A stretch of 35,230 nt of DNA from Candidatus Parabeggiatoa sp. nov. 2 (GCA_002085445.1 NBMI01000185.1:1-35230), one strand, 5' to 3'; counted from the stretch's first letter, positions 1 to 8,720 are shown. The notes: generated by a model from the letters alone, not told the origin. Made by a program: numbers and translations.

Positions 1-1594
1 GTGTTGGCAATTTGAGAAAGCAATAGCTTAGGGTTGTGTGGCAATAACTGTCCGGTTTTCAAATCCACAATGCCATTTTTGACATTTAACAGCATTGGGT
101 GGGCATCTAATTCGTCTTGAGCAAGACTAACCTTTGGACGAGCATGTTCAAGAATCGCCTTCATACGAGTGCTATTTTCACTCTTAAAGGCATGCTTGGC
201 TGCCAATTTGGCTTGTTCTTTAGAAAGCCGAGTATTTGCGGCATCAGTCAAAATACTACGGACAGTCTTATGCACAAGTTCCATGGATCGCATTTTTCGA
301 TCACGTTCCCATCGACGCCCATTCCAAATGTACCATGACTTATTCTGGTGGCAATAACGAACCTGATCACCGTACAAATGTACGAATTGTTCGGCATTTC
401 CTAAGTCAGTGAAAGGAAACGCTGGTTTAGCGTCAGGCGAGACAACACTTGAAGCCGCAGCACCCACAGTACTTTTTGCCTGTGTCGCAATGTGTTTGAG
501 AACCTTTTCGGGTTCGGCCCGTGTGCCGGTTCCGTTAAAGCCGCTTGCAATAGTACGTTGTGCTTCACGATGATTACAAAGTTCATTTAAAGCCGAGGCG
601 GAGTTAAAGGGTTGATCGTTCAGCAATGCCGTCTCAACTTCCCCCGTCGTAACAGGGGCAGCCCAAGAACTCGATGCGGACTTAAAGCGTTGAGCATTTT
701 GCGAGTCTTCACTCGCTAGCTGTGCTTTTAAGACTTCCTCATCAAAAGCCTTAAAAACATCTTTCTCTAGCCGAGACGAGCTGTCGTTGGAAATGGTGGT
801 GGCGGGAACTGAAGAGGTTATGGCACGCGTCGCAGGTATTGCCTTAAAATCGTCTTTCTCTAGGCGAGACGAACTGTCGTTGGAAATGGTGGTGGCGGGG
901 ACTGAACGTCTTTCTTTAGGCAAGACGAGCTGTCGTTGGAAATGGTGGTGGCGGGGATTGGAGAGGTTATGGCAGGTGTCGCAGGTACTTTGAAAGTCTG
1001 ATGCAACCAAGACAGAGAGGCTTGACAATCAGTGATCTCCCGTGTTTTGGAGAACCGATTACCGGTGACGCAAAAGTAGCGATTGGAACGATGCCCGGTA
1101 ATATCTTTACCGTATAATTCGAGCCACGGCGCATATTCGCTTTTGCCACAATGCGAAGCGAGGCCAAAGCAGTAGATGTGAAGTCCATCACCACTGCCAT
1201 CACCACTTGGGGAAATTTCGGCAAAGGTAGCGTCAAAACGTGCTATAATTTGCTTGGCTTCGGGTATTAATGTTTTTGTGCCGACAAGAAAGCAATGATT
1301 GAGAGTAATGCCAACAAGACCATCATTTTCGGCAAACATAAACCCAATACCGTTGTACCAAGCGCTTTGGTATGCCAGAATCGCGTCTGATATTGTTCCC
1401 CAGCTGTTCGGATCATTGCTTTTAGCAACCTCACCCGTGCGAGGCTCAAAAGGAATTCGGTTTAATTTGCCGTCTTTGAGCAACTCATCTTTATATTGTC
1501 TTGTCCGCTTTCCCCAAACGATCCATTGGGGGCGCTGTTTGAGATATTCGGGTATCCCATTGGGATTGAAATGAGCTACAATATTGCCACTCAT
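1..1594 (-). pseudogene. Phage/plasmid-type primase-helicase, disrupted and partial
   Basis: The gene reads leftward and runs off the window. The 5' part (862-1594, 244 residues) resembles the N-terminal primase-polymerase module of phage and plasmid primases: a GIPEYLKQRPQWIVWGK start, then SPSG..GLHIY and a RYFCVTGNRF segment. It stops at 860-862. A second frame, open from about 912 to position 1, continues the protein with FTDLGNAEQFVHLYGDQVRY and LDAHPMLLNVKNGIVDL, typical of the segment leading into a D5/P4-type helicase. The two frames are separated by a tandem repeat region with a 37-bp deletion. The usual VGIDLD metal-binding motif reads VGITLN, so both catalytic aspartates are missing. 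An AGAGGTG ribosome binding site precedes the ATG at 1594. Seen: frames and motifs. Inferred: a decaying mobile-element replication gene. An assembly error could explain the frameshift but not the motif loss. Confidence 0.75.
773..1000 (-). repeat. 93-bp coding tandem repeat inside the primase gene
   Basis: Three units begin at 773, 866 and 922, sharing ACGAGCTGTCGTTGGAAATG and GGTGGTGGCGGG. The first unit is 93 bp (31 codons, encoding a Ser/Thr/Ala/Pro-rich linker). The middle unit is only 56 bp, which is 37 bp short and shifts the reading frame. Confidence 0.8.
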
Positions 1595-1814
1595 AAATCA
1601 CCTCTACTTCAGGTTGGTTTGTGGTTAGTGGGCAAGACAATAAAGTCCTGTCCACTACAAATTATCAAATAACTCGTTTAACGGTTTGAGTCTCAACATA
1701 ATTAACGCGTTAAGACACAACCGTATACCGCGTATTGACACGCGTTACGCCGCTTTGCCATTATTTACCGATTTCAATCGTACGGCTGCGGCTGGGTTTT
1801 AATTTAGCCCGTAT

Positions 1815-1946
1815 TTAAGTATTTATTAGTGTACTACGAAACGAACCGCGAGGCAATTTTTTTCCCCAAACGATCCATTCGGGGCGCTGTTTGAGATATT
1901 CGGGTATCCCATTGGGTTTGAAATGAGCTACAATATTATCGTTCAT
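1815..1946 (-). pseudogene. Truncated second copy of the primase 5' end
   Basis: Positions 1860-1984 repeat 1509-1633 with few mismatches, including the upstream leader and the first 29 codons (MNDNIVAHFKPNGIPEYLKQ and onward). After the homology ends at about 1860 the frame runs into unrelated sequence and stops after 43 codons. It lies just upstream of the longer copy in the same orientation, so it is a relic of a tandem duplication. No function is expected. Confidence 0.7.
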
Positions 1947-2078
1947 AAACCGCCTCTTCGTCAGGTTGGTTTGTGGTTAGTGGGAAAGTTTTTTCCATTG
2001 TTGATGAGTACAGCGAATTGGGAAATTAACGACTAAATTTTGAAAAACTTGGTTTGATTCGTTAATTAACTTTTCCTT

Positions 2079-2356
2079 TTGTCTTCAGACTCAAAGACAG
2101 ACAATTCGTTTAGTAGCAATATTCGTTGTACTGTTTGTCTCCAGAATCAAAGACAGACAATTCGTTTATCCGTGTAATTCGTTGTACTGTTTGTCTCCAG
2201 AATCAAAGACAGACAATTCGTTTAGTAGCAATATTCGTTGTACTGTTTGTCTCCAGACTCAAAGACAGACAATTCGTTTAGTAGCAATATTCGTTGTACT
2301 GTTTGTCTCCAGACTCAAAGACAGACAATTCGTTTAGTAGCAATATTCGTTGTACT
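2079..2356 (+). repeat. 56-bp tandem repeat, five copies
   Basis: The core AAAGACAGACAATTCG starts at 2093, 2149, 2205, 2261 and 2317, exactly 56 bp apart. Four units contain TTTAGTAGCAATATTCG. The second contains TTTATCCGTGTAATTCG, the core of the 30-bp repeat found elsewhere in the window. Each unit has a partial hairpin (GTTTGTCT against AGACAGAC). Apparent ORFs across it are repeat translations. Confidence 0.9.
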
Positions 2357-2361
2357 AATGC

Positions 2362-2575
2362 CATTTATCTGGCCCTATCTGGCCCAAAATAATTTACTCG
2401 CTCATTGCCAACTTAATACCCGTGTATTCCAGAATTTCTCATAAATTGGGCCAGATGGACTAGATTAATCTTGTTGTTATTTCTATCCAATACCTAAATA
2501 ACATACTGTTATTATTAATATTTTCAGAATTGGACAGGTTGGACAGGATGTGCCAAGAGTTTTCTCATATAAGAG
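2362..2575 (+). repeat. Segmental duplication, copy 1
   Basis: This stretch (CATTTATCTGG through CTCATATAAGAG) recurs at 2896-3120 about 90% identical with small indels. It contains the paired motif TGGCCC/GGGCCA and ends in TTGGACAGGTTGGACAGG. No coding capacity is seen. Confidence 0.85.
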
Positions 2576-2640
2576 AAGAGAAGAGAAGAGAAGAGAAGAG
2601 AAGAGAAGAGAAGAGAAGAGAAGAGAAGAGAAGAGAAGAG
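2571..2640 (+). repeat. Pentanucleotide microsatellite (AAGAG), about 14 copies
   Basis: Seventy bases of uninterrupted AAGAG period-5 repeat follow the cassette that ends GAGTTTTCTCATAT. The same cassette at 2735-2796 carries about two units, and that at 3065-3120 about one. A KRREE-rich ORF across it is a translation artefact. Confidence 0.95.
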
Positions 2641-2734
2641 TCAGGAAAGTACAACGAATTACGCGGATAAACGAATTGATGGAGAGTTTGGCAGTATTAA
2701 GTGCAACGAATATTGCTACTAAACGAATTGAGGG

Positions 2735-2796
2735 TTTTCAGAATTGGACAGGTTGGACAGGATGTGCCAAGAGTTTTCTCATATAAGAGAAGAGAG
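2735..2796 (+). repeat. Short cassette copy with a contracted AAGAG tract
   Basis: TTTTCAGAATTGGACAGG through CATATAAGAGAAGAG repeats 2522-2582, but with only about two pentamer units. It follows a 30-bp-type repeat (GCAACGAATATTGCTACT). Confidence 0.8.
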
Positions 2797-2895
2797 GTTT
2801 TTTTAAAAACTATCGGCACATATGGCCCATATGGCCCACTCTTATGAAACGTACTATTCATCAGGAAAAATCCGCAATAACCCTATTTTTGATGT

Positions 2896-3120
2896 CATTT
2901 ATCTTGACCTATCTGGCCCAAAATCATTTACTCGCTCATTGCCAACTTAATACCCGCATATTGCCGAACACGACTCGAATTTGTCAGAAATTGGGCCAGA
3001 TGGACTAGATTAATCTTGTTGTTATTTCTATCCAACACCTAAATAACATACTGTTATTATTAATATTTTCAGAATTGGACCGGTTGGACAGGATGTGCCA
3101 AGAGTTTTCTCATATGAGAG
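2896..3120 (+). repeat. Segmental duplication, copy 2
   Basis: This is the partner of 2362-2575, offset 534 bp at the left end and 545 bp at the right, so it carries about 11 bp of net insertion. The right end again holds the GGACAGGATGTGCCAAGAG cassette but almost no AAGAG repeat. Positions 3121-3357 hold no supported gene, only part of a low-complexity motif (CCCCAAATCCCTTACC). Confidence 0.8.
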
Positions 3121-3357
3121 AGTAGTACTTAGAAGACGCGAACCTTTGGTTAGCAAAGCTTTCCGAAACGGATAGCTATAAACGCCAAAATCTTTACAGT
3201 GTTGAGCCTTACCCTGGCCCACTTCCGGTAAGGGATTTGGGGTGAGGGGTATGATAAAGTCGGCACCTTTGGGAAAGCTACCGAACCGCACTTAAATAAA
3301 TTCACGTTGTTATGATTTTATTAGGCGAATGGTAAGTAAAATCCTTGTAGTTTAGGT

Positions 3358-4158
3358 TTATAGCGCATCCATTGCTTGCCGCAGTTCTCGCAAAAACGCT
3401 GGTATCGTTTCCAACAGTTTATTTTGAGGCTCCGTTTCAACTTGTCGCACTAAAGCACTTCCCACAATCACGGCATCACTGACTTTAGCCACTTGCGCGG
3501 CCGTCTCAGCATCCTTAATGCCAAAACCTACGCCTATCGGCAAATCACTATATCGACGAATTTCGGCCACCTTATCGGCTACCGCGGTAACATCAAGATT
3601 AGCACTGCCTGTCACGCCTTTGAGCGAGACATAGTATAAATAACCGCTGGCTTGGGTACAAATACGTTTAATGCGTTCAGCAGTCGTGGTTGGCGCTAAC
3701 AGAAAAATCTGTGCGATGTCGTGTGAGCGTAAGAGTTCACCAAACTCGGCCACTTCTTCAGGTGGCAAGTCTACCGTTAATACGCCATCAACAAAGGCCG
3801 CTTTGGCGGCCTCCACAAACGGTTTATAACCCATGACTTCTATAGGGTTAAGATAGCCCATTAGCACAACCGGCGTGGTTTTGTCTTGTTCCCGAAAGGT
3901 TTTTACCATGTCTAAGACATTACGCAAACGTGTGCCGGCGGCTAGGGCACGCTCACTGGCGCGTTGAATCACCGGCCCATCGGCCATGGGATCAGAAAAA
4001 GGTACGCCTAATTCAATGACATCGGCCCCTGCCTCTACTAATGCATGCATCAGCGGCACTGTTAGCGTTGGCGTTGGATCGCCGGCCGTGATAAACGGAA
4101 TCAGGGCAGTGCGTTGTTGGGCGCGTAAATTATCAAAACACGTTGTTAAACGACTCAT
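3358..4158 (-). CDS. trpA: Tryptophan synthase alpha chain
   Basis: TrpA cleaves indole-3-glycerol phosphate to indole and glyceraldehyde 3-phosphate. The indole is channelled to TrpB inside the alpha2-beta2 complex. At 266 residues it has the usual length. The catalytic acids fall at E49 (VIELGVPFSDP) and D60 (MADGPVIQ), the same positions as in the Escherichia coli enzyme. YLYYVSLKGVTG and the phosphate-binding GVGFGIKDAETA and VIVGSALV follow in order. Its ATG overlaps the stop of the upstream trpF-trpB gene by four bases (ATGA, 4155-4158), so translation is probably coupled. No clear terminator hairpin is visible downstream before the repeat region. Confidence 0.97.
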   Translation of the reverse strand: MSRLTTCFDNLRAQQRTALIPFITAGDPTPTLTVPLMHALVEAGADVIELGVPFSDPMADGPVIQRASERALAAGTRLRNVLDMVKTFREQDKTTPVVLMGYLNPIEVMGYKPFVEAAKAAFVDGVLTVDLPPEEVAEFGELLRSHDIAQIFLLAPTTTAERIKRICTQASGYLYYVSLKGVTGSANLDVTAVADKVAEIRRYSDLPIGVGFGIKDAETAAQVAKVSDAVIVGSALVRQVETEPQNKLLETIPAFLRELRQAMDAL

Positions 4159-6020
4159 ATTTCAATTCCTTCTAGCGTGGCGACGGTATGAATATCTTTA
4201 TCTCCGCGTCCTGATAGATTGACCACGATAATTTGGTCTTTGCAGAGGGTGGGCGCTATTTTTTTACAATAGGCTAAAGCATGACTGGATTCTAGGGCCG
4301 GCATAATGCCTTCCAAACGAGTTAAATCGTGAAAGGCCTCTAGGGCTTCATTATCCGTCACCGCCACATATTGGACGCGCTTAGAGTCTTTGAGCCAGGC
4401 ATGTTCAGGCCCAACACCCGGATAGTCCAATCCCGCAGAAATTGAATGTGTTTCAATGATTTGTCCGTCCTCATCTGACATCAAATAAGTCCGATTGCCA
4501 TGCAAAACGCCGGTTTTACCTGTACATAACGGGGCCGCATGGTGGCCCGTTTCTAAACCTTCGCCGGCCGCTTCTACGCCATACATGGTAATGTTTTTGT
4601 CATCCAAAAAAGGATAAAACAAGCCGATGGCATTAGAACCTCCACCAACGCAAGCAATCAACACATCGGGTGAACATCCGGCCTGAGTTTTAAGTTGTTG
4701 GCGAGTCTCGCGTCCTATCACGGCCTGAAAATCGCGCACCATCGCCGGATAGGGGTGCGGCCCGGCAACGGTGCCTATAATATAAAAGGTATTATCAATA
4801 TTGGTCACCCAATCGCGCATGGCTTCGTTGAGCGCGTCTTTTAAGGTTTTCGAGCCAGAATTGACGGCGCGAACTTCGGCCCCCAGTAGGCGCATACGAT
4901 AAACGTTGATGGCTTGGCGTTTTATATCTTCTGCGCCCATGTAGACGACGCATTCCATGCCAAAGCGTGCCGCGAGTGTCGCCGTTGCCACGCCATGTTG
5001 CCCGGCACCGGTTTCTGCAATAACGCGCTTTTTACCCATGCGTTTGGCAAGCAAAGCTTGCCCGACAGTATTATTGATTTTGTGTGCGCCGGTATGGTTT
5101 AAATCTTCGCGCTTGAGGTAAATTTGCGCTCCACCTATTTTTTCAGTTAGGCGAGCGGCGTGATACAATGGCGAAGGCCGGCCGACAAAATGGTGTAAAT
5201 CGTTGTTGAGTTCGGATAAAAAGTCGGAATCGTTCAGATAACGTTCATAAGCTTGTCGCAACTCTTCTAACGGCTGCATCAGCGTTTCTGCGACAAAGCT
5301 TCCGCCATAAGGCCCAAAATGACCGTGTTCATCTGGTAAACTTTGTGGCTTGATGGTGGAAAGTGGTTTGCTCCTTGACATTGAAACACCTCTCATAAAT
5401 GCGGCCATTTTGTCCGCGTCTTTAATACCTTTAGCAGATTCTACCCCACCGCTGACATCAACGGCATAAGGATGTAACGTGGTAATAGCTTGGTTCACAT
5501 TCTCTGGCGTTAAGCCGCCAGCCACGATGATGGGTTTTGACATTTGCTTCGGGACTTGTTGCCAATCAAATACTACGCCTGTGCCGCCTTTGAATCCTCG
5601 CACATGGCTGTCTAACAAGATGGCTTTGGCATGAGCATAGCGTTGTGCAAATGCTTGAACATCAACGTTTTTACGCATGCGTAAGGCTTTAATATAAGGT
5701 TTACCAAAGCGTATACAGTCATCGGGTGATTCGTCGCCATGAAATTGCAGTATATCTAACGGCACTTGTGCCAAAATGCCATGCACGAGGGTTGGATCGG
5801 CGTTGACAAATAATCCAACTACTGTCACAAATGCTGGCAATTCTTGCAATATAGCTTGCGCCTGATCAATTTTTACGGCGCGTGGACTTTTTTCGTAAAA
5901 GACTAAGCCAATGGCATCAGCGCCGAGTTTGGCTGCGAGTACGGCGTCTTGTGGGCGAGTAATCCCACAGATTTTGACGCGGGTGCGTGGTATTGGTTGG
6001 TTTTTGTTGGGTTCAAACAT
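4155..6020 (-). CDS. trpF-trpB: Fused phosphoribosylanthranilate isomerase / tryptophan synthase beta chain
   Basis: This 621-residue fusion holds two consecutive tryptophan enzymes. Residues 1-210 are TrpF (PRAI barrel): catalytic C18 in KICGITRP, D188 in AVDVSGGVE. Residues about 214-621 are TrpB: pyridoxal-phosphate lysine K314 in HTGAHKINNT, phosphate-binding CVGGGSNAIG, and SGRGDKD near the end. Both halves look intact. They are normally separate adjacent genes in gammaproteobacteria. Here the stop codon of trpF is absent and the frame runs through a linker at about 207-229. M214 (ATG 5379-5381) keeps a GAGAGG ribosome binding site seven bases upstream, so free TrpB could also be made. 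trpA follows with a four-base overlap. The 5' neighbour is a repeat array. Identity of both halves is near certain; whether the fusion is real or a lost stop in the assembly is not. Confidence 0.95.
   Translation of the reverse strand: MFEPNKNQPIPRTRVKICGITRPQDAVLAAKLGADAIGLVFYEKSPRAVKIDQAQAILQELPAFVTVVGLFVNADPTLVHGILAQVPLDILQFHGDESPDDCIRFGKPYIKALRMRKNVDVQAFAQRYAHAKAILLDSHVRGFKGGTGVVFDWQQVPKQMSKPIIVAGGLTPENVNQAITTLHPYAVDVSGGVESAKGIKDADKMAAFMRGVSMSRSKPLSTIKPQSLPDEHGHFGPYGGSFVAETLMQPLEELRQAYERYLNDSDFLSELNNDLHHFVGRPSPLYHAARLTEKIGGAQIYLKREDLNHTGAHKINNTVGQALLAKRMGKKRVIAETGAGQHGVATATLAARFGMECVVYMGAEDIKRQAINVYRMRLLGAEVRAVNSGSKTLKDALNEAMRDWVTNIDNTFYIIGTVAGPHPYPAMVRDFQAVIGRETRQQLKTQAGCSPDVLIACVGGGSNAIGLFYPFLDDKNITMYGVEAAGEGLETGHHAAPLCTGKTGVLHGNRTYLMSDEDGQIIETHSISAGLDYPGVGPEHAWLKDSKRVQYVAVTDNEALEAFHDLTRLEGIMPALESSHALAYCKKIAPTLCKDQIIVVNLSGRGDKDIHTVATLEGIEI
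5379..5394 (-). promoter_or_regulatory. Internal ribosome binding site and ATG at the TrpF/TrpB junction
   Basis: On the minus strand GAGAGG (5389-5394) stands seven bases before an in-frame ATG (5379-5381), at the place where an independent TrpB of about 408 residues would start. This is consistent with a recent fusion that retains internal initiation. Confidence 0.6.
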
Positions 6021-6070
6021 GATTTAGTGAGTAAAACCAAATAGATTACCGGAATGAACGAGTTAATAAT

Positions 6071-6506
6071 GGGTACCACGTCTCTTATGAAGTACAACGA
6101 ATTACGCGGATAAACGAATTGTCCCTACCACGTCTCATAGTAAGTACAACTAATTACGCGAGTACAACGAATTACGCGAGTACAACTAATTACGCGAGTA
6201 CAACGAATTACGCGGATAAACGAATTAATAATCGCTACCACGTCTGATAGTACAACTAATGACGCGAGTACAACTAATGACGCGAGTACAACGAATTACG
6301 CGGATAAACGAATTATTCCTACCACGTCTCTTATGAAGTACAACTAATTACGCGAGTACAACTAATGACGCGAGTACAACGAATTACGCGGATAAACGAA
6401 TTAATAATCGCTACCACGTCTTATAGTACAACGAATTACGCGGATAAACGAATTAATAATCGCTACCACGTCTTATAGTACAACTAATTACGCGGATAAA
6501 CGAATT
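6071..6506 (+). repeat. 30-bp repeat array A (plus orientation)
   Basis: Many copies of GTACAACGAATTACGCGG followed by ATAAACGAATT, and of the variant GTACAACTAATKACGCGA, are interleaved with GGTACCACGTCTYWTA segments. Units follow each other without unique spacers, so it is not a CRISPR. It lies directly upstream of trpF-trpB, whose promoter must be inside or next to it. Confidence 0.9.
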
Positions 6507-6599
6507 AAAAATTACTTGGGGATAACATCCGAGGTTTGGCTTTACGAGGATGTTTTTAACTGCCAAACTATTTATATGACAAAATATAATATAAATTTT

Positions 6600-6777
6600 A
6601 GGACTTACGCATTGACAGATGAAAATATTTATGATTACTTTTAAATACAAGGAATTACAAATTTAGGGTCAGTTGTTTTTGGGCAATTTTCATCAATTTA
6701 GCCATTGGTAAAATATTCATAACTCATTGATATTAATCGTGAATACAAAAAATTAAGTTTATCAATGCGTAAGTTCT
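6600..6777. mobile_element. MITE-like element with 15-bp inverted ends
   Basis: AGGACTTACGCATTG (6600-6614) and CAATGCGTAAGTTCT (6763-6777) are inverted repeats with one mismatch, bounding a 178-bp AT-rich non-coding core. Ends of this kind are typical of insertion sequences, so a non-autonomous derivative is likely. A clear target duplication is not visible. It sits between two repeat arrays that point toward each other. Confidence 0.6.
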
Positions 6778-6782
6778 CAATT

Positions 6783-7058
6783 TGTTGTACTAATTCGCTT
6801 ATCCGCGTAATTAGTTGTACTAATTCGTTTATCCGCGTAATTAGTTGTACTAATTCGTTTATCCGCGCTTGTGTCGTTGTACTAATTCGTTTATCCGCGT
6901 AATTAGTTGTGTTGTACTAATTCGTTTATCCGCGTAATTAGTTGTACTAATTCGTTTATCCGAATTCGCTTATCCGCGTAATTAGTTGTACTAATTCGTT
7001 TATCCGCGTAATTAGTTGTACTAATTCGCTTATCCGCGCTTGTGTCGTTGTACTAATT
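6783..7058 (-). repeat. 30-bp repeat array B (minus orientation)
   Basis: About nine copies of TTGTACTAATTCGTTTATCC + GCGTAATTAG with a 30-bp period, the reverse complement of array A. Two units carry GCTTGTGTCG instead of GTAATTAG. It ends about 105 bp before the start codon of the DUF945 gene. Confidence 0.9.
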
Positions 7059-7162
7059 ACCATCATTCGCTGTACATTACTAGGCACGATGGGATAATAC
7101 TCCAACTATGCTATACTAAAAAACAATTCTACTTAATTAATTATTTTTATTACCTTGACACT

Positions 7163-8548
7163 ATGAAAAAAATCATACTCGTAATTGCACTCCTTATACT
7201 CGCTGCTGTGAGTACCATTCCCTATTGGACGGGCATCGAAGCGGAAAAAAGATTCACTAAACTCAATCACAAATTTTATCCCGCTGCCAACATGAAACTC
7301 GTGGACACCACCTATCAGCGCGGCTGGTTTCGCTCGGTAGCCCAATCCACTTTTGAGATGTCAGAAGCCTCCAACACGGCCGCCAATGATGGGCGTTTGA
7401 CTTTCGTGCATGATATTGATCATGGTTTTTTGCCGATAACTGACGCCACGATTCATACCACTTTGCGTACCGGCTCTGATATGGAGGTTCAATCGACTGA
7501 AGGCTCTAAGATTGAGGCTCAAGCATCGACGCAAAAGTTTTTGAATAACATTTTTGTATCGACCTCAGTCTCTGAGAAGCCTACGCTACTGGACATGCGT
7601 ACTAAAGTGCAAATCAATGGCGATACCGTCAGTACGCTAAAAATACCCCCGTTGACCGTTAAATACGACAAGGCTCACCTGCAATGGCAAGGTTTACAAG
7701 GCAAAGTGTACACCAAACACAACCTTGCGGCCGTCCGGACTGAGATACACACTCCACAAATACAATTAGAGACGGACAAAGGCCGGATAGTCGTACAAAA
7801 TGCCAAACTTCAGATATCAGTGCAACCGGGCGCGGATTCCAAGCAAAGTGCTAGTCTAAGTATTGCAGATATACTACTGCATGGTAAACAAACACCGCAG
7901 GTGAAATTGGAAGGGATTCAGGTGGAAGGCAATAACAATATCGTCAGCAATAAGCTGATGATCACGGTGAAAACCGGGTTGCTGCAGGCACAAGTCGGCG
8001 CGGATCGCTATGGCCCCGGTTATGGTGATTTTGAATTAAAGAATTGGCATATGCCAACTTTGAGTCGTCTCCAAAATACATGGGTTAAGACGCAAAATCA
8101 GGGATTGCCGAAAGAGATGGCAATGTTAAGGTTAGCACCGGAGGGAATGGCGTTACTAAAGCATTCGCCCGAATTTGCCATTACCCGCTTGAATTTGAAC
8201 ATGCCTGAAGGAGAAGTCCGTGGGCAGCTATGGGTAAAAATGGCTCCGTTTGAGGGAGGAATCTTTGCTTTGTTCAATCCTCAACTGCTTATCAATGCCA
8301 TTTCTGCACAACTGGAGATGCACATACCTCAAGCGCTATTGCGCCAGTTAACAGAAGAAACGTCGCCGGGGGCCCAGCCCACGGCACGCAAAACGATAGG
8401 ACAACACCTTAAAACGTGGGTCGAAAAGGGAATTTTGATACCCGACGAAGACAACAAAGACTATTATCGTAGCCAAATACATCTTGAGGGCGGTGTGTTA
8501 CAAGTGAATGGACAACCGCGGCCGATAGCAGTCATTCTGCCTGACTAG
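7163..8548 (+). CDS. YdgA-like DUF945 protein, exported or membrane-anchored
   Basis: This is a 461-residue protein beginning MKKIILVIALLILAAVSTIP, an N-terminal signal anchor. The open frame extends 41 codons further upstream into the repeat array, but this ATG fits the family start. Residues about 25-60 (KLNHKFYPAANMKLV...TTYQRGWFRS) match the N-terminal signature of the DUF945/YdgA family, where a YxRGWF motif follows the signal segment. The rest is rich in beta-strand patterns, as expected for these periplasmic proteins of unknown function. There is no good Shine-Dalgarno sequence (CCTTGACACT precedes the ATG). No operon partner is seen: array B lies upstream and a dispersed repeat downstream. 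Family assignment is fairly secure; the cellular role is unknown. Confidence 0.8.
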   Translation: MKKIILVIALLILAAVSTIPYWTGIEAEKRFTKLNHKFYPAANMKLVDTTYQRGWFRSVAQSTFEMSEASNTAANDGRLTFVHDIDHGFLPITDATIHTTLRTGSDMEVQSTEGSKIEAQASTQKFLNNIFVSTSVSEKPTLLDMRTKVQINGDTVSTLKIPPLTVKYDKAHLQWQGLQGKVYTKHNLAAVRTEIHTPQIQLETDKGRIVVQNAKLQISVQPGADSKQSASLSIADILLHGKQTPQVKLEGIQVEGNNNIVSNKLMITVKTGLLQAQVGADRYGPGYGDFELKNWHMPTLSRLQNTWVKTQNQGLPKEMAMLRLAPEGMALLKHSPEFAITRLNLNMPEGEVRGQLWVKMAPFEGGIFALFNPQLLINAISAQLEMHIPQALLRQLTEETSPGAQPTARKTIGQHLKTWVEKGILIPDEDNKDYYRSQIHLEGGVLQVNGQPRPIAVILPD

Positions 8549-8599
8549 AAAAAGGCTTTTGAGTCGAGTGCGATCTTTTGGTAATTGTTCCCTCCTTCC

Positions 8600-8720
8600 C
8601 TCCATGGGCGATGCCCCTGGCTATATTAATGTCGTACCAAAGGGGCTTTTCTATTAGCCCCTTCGGTATGTGTTATTAAAGCCCCTGGAAAACGCCCCTG
8701 GCTTTCTTATTTATTGACGG
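8600..8720. repeat. Dispersed GCCCCTGGC-type repeat, copy 1
   Basis: GGGCGATGCCCCTGGC, TATTAGCCCCTTCGGTATG and TTATTTATTGACG recur in inverted orientation at 14963-15045. AAGGGGCT/AGCCCCTT can fold as a hairpin (8641-8664) and might end transcription of the DUF945 gene. Confidence 0.65.

Noticed and set aside
401..586. 61-residue minus-strand ORF
   Set aside because: Shadow of the primase continuation frame, which reads a recognisable protein through the same bases.
1700..1760. Replication-origin-like ACGCGT inverted repeats near the primase gene
   Set aside because: Only one short pair (TAACGCG/CGCGTTA) is present, with no iterons or initiator gene visible.
2238..2786. ORFs over the 56-bp and AAGAG repeats (KRREE protein and others)
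   Set aside because: These are direct translations of tandem repeats without a ribosome binding site or homology.
3028..3291. 87-residue minus-strand ORF with LTPNPLPEVGQG
   Set aside because: That peptide comes from a common dispersed DNA repeat, and the rest translates the duplicated segment.
6071..7058. CRISPR array (30-bp repeats)
   Set aside because: Units follow one another directly or share the same short filler. There are no unique spacers and no cas genes nearby.
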